Shown here: positions 1 to 6,389 of the stretch, in pieces
How positions within the stretch are numbered: position 1 is the first letter of the stretch
How the letters are laid out: each line of letters starts with the position of its first letter
From: JAJPXC01 sp964562375
GTDB lineage: Bacteria > Bacteroidota > Bacteroidia > Bacteroidales > Muribaculaceae
DNA: 23,507 nucleotides
Reading direction: 5' to 3'
Assembly: GCA_964562375.1 (NCBI GenBank)
Contig: CAZLSW010000051.1
Span: 1 to 23,507 of the forward strand
Notes under the pieces: generated by a model
Seen by the model: the letters and a program-made list of their open reading frames with translations, nothing else
The model's database searches: none
What the model was told of the DNA's origin: nothing
Program-made: the position numbers and the translations under genes

Positions 1-81
1 TCCCCACATTATCAAATAATTATGCCACTTTTTTATCCCGAACTGGGGTAAATTGGGGGAGGAGGGAATCTAGGTCGAGAT

Positions 82-312
82 TTACCATACCTCAATGTGT
101 GTAGCTTCAAGTCCAGTGCGTTGTTTGTAGTCGGCTTTCAATTCATCTGAGATGGAGTCGACCCATTCTTGCCTGCGACGCTTTGACTCGCGGAGGCGGC
201 GCCATGCCTCTTCACGGGTAATGGGAGTGCGTGGAGTGAGGGGTGGGTGGAGGCTAAGGGCGGCCGACGGTGGCGAAGAGGGAGTCGCGGAGGGTCTGGT
301 AGGCGCGGTCAT
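82..312 (-). CDS. small charged hypothetical protein overlapping the kinase 3' end (uncertain)
   Basis: A 76-residue ORF starts with ATG inside the last 59 nt of the kinase gene, in another frame, and runs beyond the kinase stop. The first ~30 residues lie mostly in the overlap and are low-complexity Pro/Ser/Thr, as expected of a shadow frame. From about residue 31 the sequence becomes a convincing charged helical segment (REEAWRRLRESKRRRQEW, later ISDELKADYKQR) ending in HIEVW. An AAGGA lies 5 nt before the ATG, but this phylum rarely relies on Shine-Dalgarno sequences. Three readings are possible: a separate translationally coupled small protein; the displaced C-terminus of the kinase after a +1 frameshift or sequencing error; or a chance ORF. 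I recognise no family. No clear terminator is visible in positions 1-81. Confidence 0.4.
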   Translation of the reverse strand: MTAPTRPSATPSSPPSAALSLHPPLTPRTPITREEAWRRLRESKRRRQEWVDSISDELKADYKQRTGLEATHIEVW

Positions 313-1513
313 GCCGGTCCTTATACTCGGCCGAGACTTGTAGCTGGTAGCGGTCGCAATAACCGATGGAATTGGACAGGACAGAAAAGTATTCGGGGTC
401 GTCCTGGGGTATATGTTTTTTTATCAGTATCTCGATATCTTTGTAGTTTTTGTCGAAGGTCTCCTGGGTACTGATCAACTTTAGCATTTCCTCACTGTTA
501 TGGACTGTGCCGTTCTCCAATCTACGTATATATTGGATCCAATTGCGGCGTGTGATCTCCTCGACTTGGTGCTGGAGGGAGGAGAGAAATTCCACGCGGG
601 CGGAGTCAACTGGGGGCGATACCACAAGGGTATCGTGCACGGGTACAGGCACTTCCACAACCGCGGGTACGGGTTGGGGACGGTAGAGGAGGATGAACAC
701 AAGACCCCCGAGGGCCAGAAGGGTGACGAGCCAGGGTATCCACGTGCGGCGCGGCTGTCGCTCCCAAGGGAGTGATGCCGCGGTGGTAGGACGCTTGGCG
801 GGGTCGAGGGCGAGGCATCTACGGGCTAAGCGATGGAGATGGCGGTCGTCGCACGATTGGGCAATGTCGTCCACTACTTTTCCCAAAGAGTAGATATCGG
901 CCAGAGAATCAACGGGTTGCGAGATTTGCTCGGGAGCGGCGTAGCCGACTGTTCCCGCGGGTTGTTTCAACACGTCAAAATGGGCCGCGTCGCTAAGGCC
1001 GAAGTCGATAATCTTGGGCAGCTGGGCGCCCTGGGTGAGCATGACGTTGGTGGGCTTGAGGTCGCGGTGGATAATCTGCATCGAGTGCAGGTAGTCGACG
1101 GCCTCGGCCAAACGGCGAGCCACATGACGAGCCTGCTGCTTGGTTAACATTCTGTCCTCCAATGCTTTGGCAAGCGTTGTGCCTTGGATGTATTCAAGCA
1201 CGATGCAAGGGCCGAGAGGGTTGACCACGACATATTCGAGCGTGGCCATAACTCCCTCGTGACTAAGGTTATAGCCGATCATGAATTCCTTGGCCAGCAA
1301 TTGGCGAGCCAAGGGGTCGTGACGCAATTCGGGGCGTAAGCATTTGAGCACGAACCGCTTGCCACGCTTGCGGGCCGTGTAAAGGCGGGTGTAGGGGTTG
1401 GCGTCGCCGCCTAGCGGCTCGATTTCGGTGAAGTCGTTCTCCGAAATCCATCCCTCCAATCCGTCGGGCTCGGAGCCGAGATTGAAGAAGCCGCTGTTGG
1501 CATCGTCGATCAC
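254..1513 (-). CDS. membrane-anchored Hanks-type Ser/Thr protein kinase
   Basis: This is a eukaryotic-like Ser/Thr kinase of 419 residues. Visible motifs are the ATP-lysine in FVLKCL (K57), a probable alphaC Glu (E76), the catalytic loop HRDLKPTN (D151, K153, N156), DFG (D170), the activation segment and APE (193-195), and the late Arg in AKRPT (R241). The glycine-rich loop is degenerate (PLGGDANPYTRLY, 33-45), lacking a clean GxGxxG. One membrane helix lies at about 258-277, preceded by RQPRR and followed by a Pro/Val-rich linker, so the kinase domain should be cytoplasmic and residues ~280-419 extracytoplasmic. No PASTA repeats are present; the outer domain is not recognised and is helical in look. 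Translation starts at GTG, whose bases overlap the TGA of the gene before it (GTGA), so the two are probably translationally coupled. The substrate is unknown, but the 192-residue neighbour is an obvious candidate partner. Confidence 0.9.
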   Translation of the reverse strand: MIDDANSGFFNLGSEPDGLEGWISENDFTEIEPLGGDANPYTRLYTARKRGKRFVLKCLRPELRHDPLARQLLAKEFMIGYNLSHEGVMATLEYVVVNPLGPCIVLEYIQGTTLAKALEDRMLTKQQARHVARRLAEAVDYLHSMQIIHRDLKPTNVMLTQGAQLPKIIDFGLSDAAHFDVLKQPAGTVGYAAPEQISQPVDSLADIYSLGKVVDDIAQSCDDRHLHRLARRCLALDPAKRPTTAASLPWERQPRRTWIPWLVTLLALGGLVFILLYRPQPVPAVVEVPVPVHDTLVVSPPVDSARVEFLSSLQHQVEEITRRNWIQYIRRLENGTVHNSEEMLKLISTQETFDKNYKDIEILIKKHIPQDDPEYFSVLSNSIGYCDRYQLQVSAEYKDRHDRAYQTLRDSLFATVGRP

Positions 1514-2088
1514 AGTCGCGTTACTGAGGTTAACCCACCCTTGGCACCGGCCACATAGACGGTTTGGCCGTCGAGCGTAGATGGCTCTAAGTCAAAGGCT
1601 TGCAATGGGAATCCCTTGGCGAGTAGCGAGCAGGAGAATTGGGTGCCTTGAGGAAGCGAGGCGTTTTCGACCTCCTCGGCCAGGAATCGCCCGGGGGCTA
1701 CACAGCGGGCAACCATACGGCGGTTGGGCGCCCAGGTGATGACGAGCCGCGAGTTGACAGGTAGATCGTTGGGAGTGAATAAGTTGCCACCAAGGAAACC
1801 CGAATCGGGGAGCAACGTTCGGTCGGCCTGGTAGCGGAAGTCCTCCCAGTCGCGATAACCGGCGTAGGAAGCCAGAATCGACAGGGTTGTTGGGCGCGGG
1901 GCGTGGGTTGACGGCACGTAGCCCCACAATCGTTTCAGCGTGGAGGTCGACAACATCTCTCGGGTACTGTCGAGAATTGCCTGTGAGGCCGCGTCGAAAT
2001 CGGTTGGGGTACATATAGCGTGTCCCAAGGTGCGCTCCACCTCGCGGCACAACAGAGCGATATAAATGCTGGAATCTACTTTGTCCAT
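1510..2088 (-). CDS. hypothetical protein with HTH-like N-terminal region, kinase partner candidate
   Basis: A 192-residue soluble protein without signal peptide or membrane segment. Residues ~25-85 are helical and hold the string STLKRLWGY, then TTLSILASYAGYRDWEDF. This is a pattern I associate with N-terminal domains of several uncharacterised Bacteroidetes proteins, possibly a helix-turn-helix or death-fold-like module. The second half (~95-192) is predicted mostly beta (SRLVITWAPNRRMVARCV, FLAEEVENASL), possibly a small beta-barrel. The gene starts 4 nt after the hydrolase stop, and its TGA stop overlaps the GTG start of the kinase, so all three are probably co-transcribed. A role as regulator or substrate of the kinase is inferred from position only. 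Confidence 0.8.
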   Translation of the reverse strand: MDKVDSSIYIALLCREVERTLGHAICTPTDFDAASQAILDSTREMLSTSTLKRLWGYVPSTHAPRPTTLSILASYAGYRDWEDFRYQADRTLLPDSGFLGGNLFTPNDLPVNSRLVITWAPNRRMVARCVAPGRFLAEEVENASLPQGTQFSCSLLAKGFPLQAFDLEPSTLDGQTVYVAGAKGGLTSVTRL

Positions 2089-2092
2089 TGGT

Positions 2093-2857
2093 CTAGCTGT
2101 TTAAGAATGAACGAAGTACGGCTTGGAATTGGCGGGGGTTGTCCAAGAACGAATAGTGGCCACAGCGGGCGAAGGTCACCAGGCCGGCATCGGGGATCAG
2201 TTTGGCCATCGTCTTGGCGTCGGCCAGGGGAGTGGCGGTGTCGTTCTCGCCCCAAATGAGGAGGGTAGGGGCTTTGATCTTGGGCATCTCGGCTTTGAGA
2301 TCCTCGTTGACCACGCGGCTTAGGATGCGGCGCATCATCGGGGAGGCACCGTTGTAGTCGCTGGAGCCGCGTTTGGCCCGGAGTGCGTCGATGCGCTTTT
2401 GGGCTTTCTCCTTGCCAAGGGTGAGTCGGAGCAGGCGACAACCGAGCTTGTAACTGTATACCTTGTAATAGTATTTCATTGAGCGCTTGGGCTTTACGCC
2501 TGCGGCATCGACCAGGATAAGCTTGTCGACGGGGTTGCGCGAGGCGTACAGGATGCCCACTCGGCCGCCAAACGAGTGGCCAAGCAGCGACGGCTTCTCG
2601 AGGCCCTCCTCTCGGGCCAATTGCTCGATGGCCTGAGTGTAGAGCTCCACGCCCCAAGGCTCCGGGGGCTCGCTCGACGAGCCAAAGCCCGGGAAATCAA
2701 CGTTGTATACAGTGTGGCTCTCGGCCGTTGTGGCCTCGATTGAGGCCACGGTGGTGCAGTTGCAGCCCCAGCCGTGCATCAGGATCAGGGGCTTGCCCTT
2801 GCCCGACACTCGGTAGTGCATCGTCACGTCGCCGATTTTGATTGTTTTGTCCTCCAT
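2093..2857 (-). CDS. alpha/beta hydrolase fold protein
   Basis: A 254-residue cytoplasmic alpha/beta hydrolase. Visible features are the oxyanion-hole HGWG (28-31), the strand leading to DFPGFG (54-59), the nucleophile elbow GHSFGG with Ser95, the acid Asp206 in GENDTATP, and the base His234 in RCGHYSFLD. A cap region rich in Tyr and Lys (~122-190) sits between strands 6 and 7. The family includes esterases, C-C hydrolases and haloperoxidases, and the substrate cannot be assigned. It is the first gene of the operon: the 192-residue protein follows after 4 nt, then the kinase. A TAnnTTTG-like box ends only 7 nt before the ATG, so the mRNA leader may be extremely short. Confidence 0.9.
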   Translation of the reverse strand: MEDKTIKIGDVTMHYRVSGKGKPLILMHGWGCNCTTVASIEATTAESHTVYNVDFPGFGSSSEPPEPWGVELYTQAIEQLAREEGLEKPSLLGHSFGGRVGILYASRNPVDKLILVDAAGVKPKRSMKYYYKVYSYKLGCRLLRLTLGKEKAQKRIDALRAKRGSSDYNGASPMMRRILSRVVNEDLKAEMPKIKAPTLLIWGENDTATPLADAKTMAKLIPDAGLVTFARCGHYSFLDNPRQFQAVLRSFLNS

Positions 2858-2864
2858 AACTACG

Positions 2865-2896
2865 CGAAGATAATCTTTTTAGTCGACTCCACCAAA
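2865..2896 (-). promoter_or_regulatory. putative Bacteroidales housekeeping promoter for the hydrolase-kinase operon
   Basis: On the minus strand a TTTG (2896-2893) is followed after 20 nt by TATCTTCG (2872-2865). The second box differs by one base from the TAnnTTTG consensus of the Bacteroides primary sigma factor. The spacing suits that promoter class. The predicted start is at or within a few bases of the hydrolase ATG (2857). Confidence 0.45.
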
Positions 2897-2902
2897 CGGA
2901 TG

Positions 2903-2917
2903 TGCTCATGGTGAGCA
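2903..2917. promoter_or_regulatory. perfect palindrome upstream of the hydrolase promoter
   Basis: TGCTCA-TGG-TGAGCA is a 6-bp perfect dyad with a 3-nt centre, lying just upstream of the putative -33 element of the hydrolase operon. It could be an operator half-site pair, or a minor hairpin after the tRNA terminator. No regulator is identified. Confidence 0.25.
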
Positions 2918-2930
2918 AATCACAAAAGCA

Positions 2931-2971
2931 AAAGAGGTAAATCGGTGTGGTGTAGCGATTTACCTCTTTTT
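2931..2971 (-). terminator. Rho-independent terminator downstream of tRNA-Arg
   Basis: A 14-bp perfect stem (2931-2944 paired with 2956-2969) closes an 11-nt loop. On the minus strand it is followed by a T-rich stretch (TTTTGCTTTTG), and it lies just 3' of the tRNA. A T-run also follows on the plus strand (TTTTT), so it could act in both directions. It separates the tRNA unit from the hydrolase operon. Confidence 0.85.
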
Positions 2972-2976
2972 GAGGG

Positions 2977-3048
2977 TATCCCCGTGGGGAGTCGAACCCC
3001 AATCGTCGGAACCGGAATCCGAAATTCTATCCATTGAACTACGGAGAC
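2977..3048 (-). tRNA. tRNA-Arg (anticodon CCG)
   Basis: The 72-nt minus-strand sequence folds as a complete cloverleaf. The acceptor GTCTCCG pairs with CGGGGAT (two G-U pairs) with discriminator A. The D-arm is GTTC/GAAT. The anticodon stem TCGGA/TCCGA closes the loop TTCCGGT with anticodon CCG. The T-arm is TGGGG-TTCGACT-CCCCA. CCA is not encoded. It reads the CGG arginine codon. A promoter-like element lies upstream at 3098-3128 and a strong terminator downstream, so it appears to be a single-gene transcription unit. Confidence 0.96.
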
Positions 3049-3097
3049 TTGCGTCGTAAAGCATAATGCACCGTATGCATTTTTTGCTTTGGGATGA

Positions 3098-3128
3098 CAA
3101 AATTAGGGGATTTTTTGTAATTTTGCAA
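3098..3128 (-). promoter_or_regulatory. putative promoter of tRNA-Arg
   Basis: On the minus strand TTG (3128-3126) is followed after 20 nt by TAATTTTG (3105-3098), an exact TAnnTTTG match with the spacing expected for the Bacteroides primary sigma factor. The predicted start is about 40 nt before the mature tRNA 5' end. The element overlaps the 5' flank of ung on the other strand. Confidence 0.6.
3118..3125 (+). promoter_or_regulatory. putative -7 box of the ung operon
   Basis: TAATTTTG matches TAnnTTTG and ends 5 nt before the ung ATG, so transcription would begin near the start codon itself. No TTG lies at the usual 19-21 nt upstream, so this is a weak call. It lies inside the divergent tRNA promoter. 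Confidence 0.3.
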
Positions 3129-3130
3129 AT

Positions 3131-3793
3131 ATGGAAGTGAAAATTGAGAAGTCGTGGCGTGAGGCGCTGGCCCGGGAGTTTGATTCTGAGCGGTTTGCGA
3201 CGCTGGCGTCATGGGTGCATGAGCAGTACCGCACGCGGCGTGTGTTTCCGCCGGGAGGGCAGATTTTCGCGGCGTTCGACGCTTGTCCGTTCGATCGGGT
3301 GAAGGTGGTGATTCTGGGTCAGGATCCTTACCACGGGGAGGGGCAGGCCAACGGGCTGAGTTTCTCGGTGGCCGACGGCGTGGCGATGCCTCCGTCGCTT
3401 CTGAATATTTTCAAGGAGGTGCACGACGACACGGGCGCTGCGATGCCTGAGAGCGGCGACCTGAGCCGGTGGGCGCGTCAGGGGGTGTTGCTCTTGAACG
3501 CGACGTTGACGGTGGAGGCCCATAAGGCTGGTTCTCATCAGGGACGCGGGTGGGAGGAGTTGACCGACGAGGCTGTGATGCGTTTGGCCCGCGACAGGGA
3601 GCATCTGGTGTTCATGTTGTGGGGGTCGTTCGCGGCCAAGAAGGGGGCGTTTATCGACCGAGGGAGGCACTTGGTGTTGACGTCGCCTCATCCGTCGCCG
3701 TTGTCGGCCTATCGCGGATTTTTCGGTAATCATCATTTCTCACAAGCCAACGCCTATCTTGAGGCGCATGGCCAAACTCCGATACAATGGTAA
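3131..3793 (+). CDS. ung: uracil-DNA glycosylase, family 1
   Basis: Removes uracil from DNA (from dUTP misincorporation or cytosine deamination), starting base-excision repair in the cytoplasm. The 220-residue length is normal for family 1. The water-activating motif GQDPYH holds Asp65 (63-68), followed by the GLSFSV segment. The uracil-recognition Asn sits in LLLNATLTVE. The DNA-intercalating loop HPSPLS begins at His187 and is followed by the typical GFFGNHHFSQAN. The start ATG fits the family N-terminus (SWREAL). It is the first gene of an overlapping set: its last 7 nt overlap the start of the redox-protein gene. The downstream partners have no known link to repair, so the grouping may only be transcriptional. 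Confidence 0.97.
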   Translation: MEVKIEKSWREALAREFDSERFATLASWVHEQYRTRRVFPPGGQIFAAFDACPFDRVKVVILGQDPYHGEGQANGLSFSVADGVAMPPSLLNIFKEVHDDTGAAMPESGDLSRWARQGVLLLNATLTVEAHKAGSHQGRGWEELTDEAVMRLARDREHLVFMLWGSFAAKKGAFIDRGRHLVLTSPHPSPLSAYRGFFGNHHFSQANAYLEAHGQTPIQW

Positions 3794-4188
3794 CAACTAC
3801 ACTTGAACAGCGCTTGGAGCGTGCGCGCGAGCTGCATCGCGCGGGGTATAATTGCGCGCAGTGCGTGCTTATGGTTTATGACGATGTGCACGGGTTGCAG
3901 ACTGTTGACGCGGCTCGCGTGACGGCAGCCTTCGGCGCTGGTTTCGGCGGGCAAAGGCAGCTGTGTGGCGCGGTGTCGGGCATGGGCGCGATGCTTGGGT
4001 TGATGCGGTACACGGGTCCGGAGGTTAAGAAGGTGACTTACGACCACGCGGCGGTGTTGGCCGAGCGGTTCCGCGCGGAGAACGGCTCGATCGTGTGCGG
4101 CGAGTTGCTCTCCTCGCGCCGCAAGCCTTGCATTGGGTTGATCGAGGACGCTGTGACGATACTTCACAAGGAGTTTTGCGATGAATAA
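3787..4188 (+). CDS. C_GCAxxG_C_C family putative redox-active protein
   Basis: A 133-residue cytoplasmic protein. It has the Cys pattern of the C_GCAxxG_C_C family (PF09719): NCAQC (Cys23, Cys26), LCGAVSG with Cys60, VCGELL with Cys104, and Cys115 before a helical end. The Gly-rich stretch FGAGFGGQ before Cys60 is also typical. Members are thought to be redox-active or metal/cluster-binding, but the biochemical role is not established. The ATG overlaps the ung stop by 7 nt, and its own stop overlaps the next start by 8 nt, suggesting translational coupling. The N-terminus keeps the usual helix (LEQRLERARELHRAGYNC). Confidence 0.9.
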   Translation: MVTTTLEQRLERARELHRAGYNCAQCVLMVYDDVHGLQTVDAARVTAAFGAGFGGQRQLCGAVSGMGAMLGLMRYTGPEVKKVTYDHAAVLAERFRAENGSIVCGELLSSRRKPCIGLIEDAVTILHKEFCDE

Positions 4189-5434
4189 GTGGCGGGTGGC
4201 ATTGGCTGTGGCGTCGTTGCCGCTGTGGGCGTGGGCTGTTGAGGATACCACGACGCAGGTGTTCGACATGCGCGTGAAGTCGCTGCAGGTAAAATACGAG
4301 GGCAACGCGTTGGCTCCGGCGGTGATCACTCTTGGTGGGGGCGATCGTATAGTGGTGGATTTTGACCGCTTGGGAGAGGAACGCGACTACCTGCGCTACT
4401 CGCTGACGCATTGCAACGCCGACTGGCAGCCGTCGCGGTTGGTGGAGCTGGAGTATCTCGAGGGGTTCAACGAGGGGACAGTGGACGATTACCAATTCTC
4501 CCGCGCCACGACTGTGCATTACACCCATTATCAGCTCGCACTTCCCAACGAGCAGATGACGATGAAGGTGTCGGGCAACTACTTGCTTAAGGTGTGGGAC
4601 GAGACCGACCCCGACGAGCCGTTGTTCCAAGCGCGGTTCATGGTCACCGAGGGTGGCGCCGACATCTCGGGGGACGTGCTGGCGATCACCGACGTCGACC
4701 ACCTCGATAAGCATCAGCAGTTGTCGCTTATGGTTGACACTGAGCGGGCCGGTGTTGCCGACAATTACAACGACCTGATTATCGTCATCACCCAGGATGG
4801 CCGTGAGGACAACAAATCGGTGTTGCTGCATCCCCTGCGCGCCAATCGCACGCGGGCCTATTATGAGCACCTGCCGCAACTGATTTTCCAGGCCGGGAAT
4901 GAGTATCGCCGCTTCGAGAACGTCTCGACCTACTACCCTGGCATGGGGGTGTCCGAGATCGGATTTTATGACCCCTACTATAATTTTACCCTCGACACCG
5001 ACCAAACGCGCTCCCAGGGACGATATGAGTACGACCAGACACAGTACGGCCGCTACACGATACGCGAGTACAATTCGTCGGAGAGCGACATCGACGCCGA
5101 CTACGGCATCGTGCATTTTACCCTCGACTATCCCTATCGCGACGACGTGGATATTTTCATCGACTCCGACGCTTTTCAGCGTCGTTTCGATCCTGAGTCG
5201 CGCATGGTGTACAACCGCGCGACGGGGTTGTGGCACCGCTCGGCGTTGCTCAAGCAGGGGAATTACAATTACCAGTATTTGGCGGTGCCCCGGGGGTCGA
5301 TGCGGGGATCGACGGCCGAGATCGAGGGGGATTATTACAACACGCGCAACGAGTATGTAGTATACGTCTACCATCGCGCTCCCGGGTCGCGTTACGATCG
5401 CCTGATCGGGGTGGCGCCGCTTTATTCTTTTTGA
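4181..5434 (+). CDS. type IX secretion system plug protein (DUF5103 family)
   Basis: This 417-residue protein begins with a signal peptide, probable cleavage after AWA near residue 19. It matches the DUF5103 / T9SS plug family in length and pattern: an N-terminal Ig-like domain with RYSLTHCNADWQPS and LEYLEGFNEG (residues ~65-100), later GNYLLKVWD, a middle domain with RRFENVSTYYPG, and a C-terminal LLKQGNYNYQY-type segment before the last strands (YNTRNEYVVYVYHR). In Flavobacterium the Plug protein closes the periplasmic end of the giant SprA translocon, so a periplasmic location is expected. No other T9SS gene is in the window, but both large secreted proteins downstream carry T9SS-like C-terminal domains. 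The gene overlaps its upstream neighbour by 8 nt and is followed by DUF3109 after 2 nt. Confidence 0.88.
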   Translation: MNKWRVALAVASLPLWAWAVEDTTTQVFDMRVKSLQVKYEGNALAPAVITLGGGDRIVVDFDRLGEERDYLRYSLTHCNADWQPSRLVELEYLEGFNEGTVDDYQFSRATTVHYTHYQLALPNEQMTMKVSGNYLLKVWDETDPDEPLFQARFMVTEGGADISGDVLAITDVDHLDKHQQLSLMVDTERAGVADNYNDLIIVITQDGREDNKSVLLHPLRANRTRAYYEHLPQLIFQAGNEYRRFENVSTYYPGMGVSEIGFYDPYYNFTLDTDQTRSQGRYEYDQTQYGRYTIREYNSSESDIDADYGIVHFTLDYPYRDDVDIFIDSDAFQRRFDPESRMVYNRATGLWHRSALLKQGNYNYQYLAVPRGSMRGSTAEIEGDYYNTRNEYVVYVYHRAPGSRYDRLIGVAPLYSF

Positions 5435-5436
5435 GT

Positions 5437-6018
5437 ATGTTACAGATAGGAGATAAACTGGTGTCGTTAGACTTGGTGGAGCGGTTTTTCTGCTGCGACC
5501 TTGAGGCGTGCCACGGCGACTGCTGCATCGAGGGCGATGCCGGAGCGCCGATTACCAAAGAGGAGTACGAGAAAATCAAGGAGTTGGTGCCTGTCGTGTG
5601 GGATCGGTTGACCCCTCGCGCCCAGGAGGAGATCGCACGCCGCGGGGTGGGATACATTGACCAGGAAGGCGACCTTGTGACCACGATTGTCGACGACCGC
5701 GACTGCGTGTTCACTTGCTACGCTCCCGGCGGGATGTGCCAGTGCGCGCTGGAAAAAGCGTTTGAGGAGGGGAAGAGCGACTTCCGCAAGCCAGCTTCGT
5801 GTTACCTTTATCCCGTGCGCGTGAAGAGATATCCGACGTTCACGGCCGTCAACTACCATCGCTGGAAAATCTGTCGCCCCGGGGAGGCGCTTGGACGCAA
5901 GCTTGGCATCCGCCTTTACCAATTTTTGAAGGAGCCGCTAATCGCCCAGTATGGCCAGGCGTGGTATGACGAGCTGTGCCTCACCTGCGAGGAATACCTG
6001 CGCCAATACCCCAGCTAA
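5437..6018 (+). CDS. DUF3109 family cysteine-rich protein
   Basis: A 193-residue protein with 13 Cys. The N-terminal cluster FFCCDLEACHGDCC (Cys19, 20, 25, 29, 30) followed by EGDAGAPI is the hallmark of DUF3109. Further Cys occur at 90, 94, 101 and 103 (DCVFTCYAPGGMCQC), then SCYLYPV, KICRP and CLTC. The arrangement recalls Fe-S or zinc binding proteins, but the function is not known. I chose the ATG at 5437, 2 nt after the plug-protein stop, because the family begins at this point; the open frame extends upstream, but that part lies inside the plug gene. No signal peptide is present, so a cytoplasmic location is likely. It is the last gene of the ung operon; a hairpin at 6137-6159 may end the transcript. 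Confidence 0.88.
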   Translation: MLQIGDKLVSLDLVERFFCCDLEACHGDCCIEGDAGAPITKEEYEKIKELVPVVWDRLTPRAQEEIARRGVGYIDQEGDLVTTIVDDRDCVFTCYAPGGMCQCALEKAFEEGKSDFRKPASCYLYPVRVKRYPTFTAVNYHRWKICRPGEALGRKLGIRLYQFLKEPLIAQYGQAWYDELCLTCEEYLRQYPS

Positions 6019-6050
6019 ATTCTTCTAAAGGTAAAGGCCGCAAGAGAGGG

Positions 6051-6104
6051 ATAACGCGATAACGCCATAACGCGATAACGCGATAACGCGATAACGTTAT
6101 TACG
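6051..6104. repeat. tandem octamer repeat (ATAACGCG)n
   Basis: Six consecutive 8-bp units follow one another: ATAACGCG, ATAACGCC, three more ATAACGCG, then ATAACGTT, ending in ATTACG. It lies in the converging intergenic region, 32 bp after the DUF3109 stop and about 95 bp from the rpsU stop. The unit length is not a multiple of 3 and no ORF uses it. It may be a slippage-prone simple repeat, or a cluster of protein-binding sites. Confidence 0.85.
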
Positions 6105-6129
6105 ATGGGAAGGAAAGAGGGTGATACAC

Positions 6130-6159
6130 AGAAAAGGGTGGCTCCGTGGGGGAGTCACC
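6130..6159 (-). terminator. hairpin terminator of rpsU, possibly bidirectional
   Basis: Stem 6137-6145 pairs with 6151-6159 (9 bp, one G-U) around a GTGGG loop. On the minus strand it is followed by CCCTTTTCTG. On the plus strand the tract after it is GATATTTCTTTTA. Lying between converging genes, it could end both rpsU and the ung operon. Confidence 0.6.
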
Positions 6160-6197
6160 GATATTTCTTTTAGTAAGTGGGGCGAAGGGGTGGGGGA

Positions 6198-6389
6198 TTA
6201 TTCCTCTACCTGGCGGAGCTTCTGTACGTAAACCGCCTTCATCATTTTCTTGCGGTTGGTCACAGAGGGCTTCTCGAAAGCTTGACGGGCGCGAAGCTGT
6301 TTCACGATACCGGTTTTCTCAAATTTACGTTTGAACTTCTTCAGCGCTTTCTCGATGTTGTCGCCTTCTTTTACTTGTACGATGATCAT
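6198..6389 (-). CDS. rpsU: 30S ribosomal protein bS21
   Basis: The 63-residue basic protein is a full-length bS21. It begins MIIVQVKEGDNIEKALKKFK, followed by KRKFEKTGIVKQLRARQ and a C-terminal FEKPSVTNRKK segment. It sits at the platform of the small subunit near the 3' end of 16S rRNA. In Bacteroidia bS21 takes part in hiding the anti-Shine-Dalgarno sequence, and in some lineages rpsU keeps a strong Shine-Dalgarno for feedback control. Here the bases before the ATG (ACAATCAAAAA) show none. It is a single gene facing the DUF3109 gene, with a promoter-like element about 250 nt upstream and a structured leader. Confidence 0.97.
   Translation of the reverse strand: MIIVQVKEGDNIEKALKKFKRKFEKTGIVKQLRARQAFEKPSVTNRKKMMKAVYVQKLRQVEE

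Noticed and set aside
254..1513. Kinase as a fourth member of the tubulin-like system
   Set aside because: It lies over 13 kb from that operon, with several unrelated transcription units between, and belongs to its own operon with the hydrolase.
4025..5374. 449-codon open frame on the minus strand opposite the T9SS plug gene
   Set aside because: It is antisense to a well-supported gene, and its Val/Leu/His/Arg-rich composition is typical of a GC-rich shadow frame. No family pattern is visible.
5230..5436. Longer start for the DUF3109 gene
   Set aside because: The extension lies inside the plug gene and reads as shadow sequence; the ATG at 5437 fits the family N-terminus and sits 2 nt after the plug stop.
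6051..6104. CRISPR array
   Set aside because: The units are 8 bp and directly adjacent, with no spacers and no cas genes.
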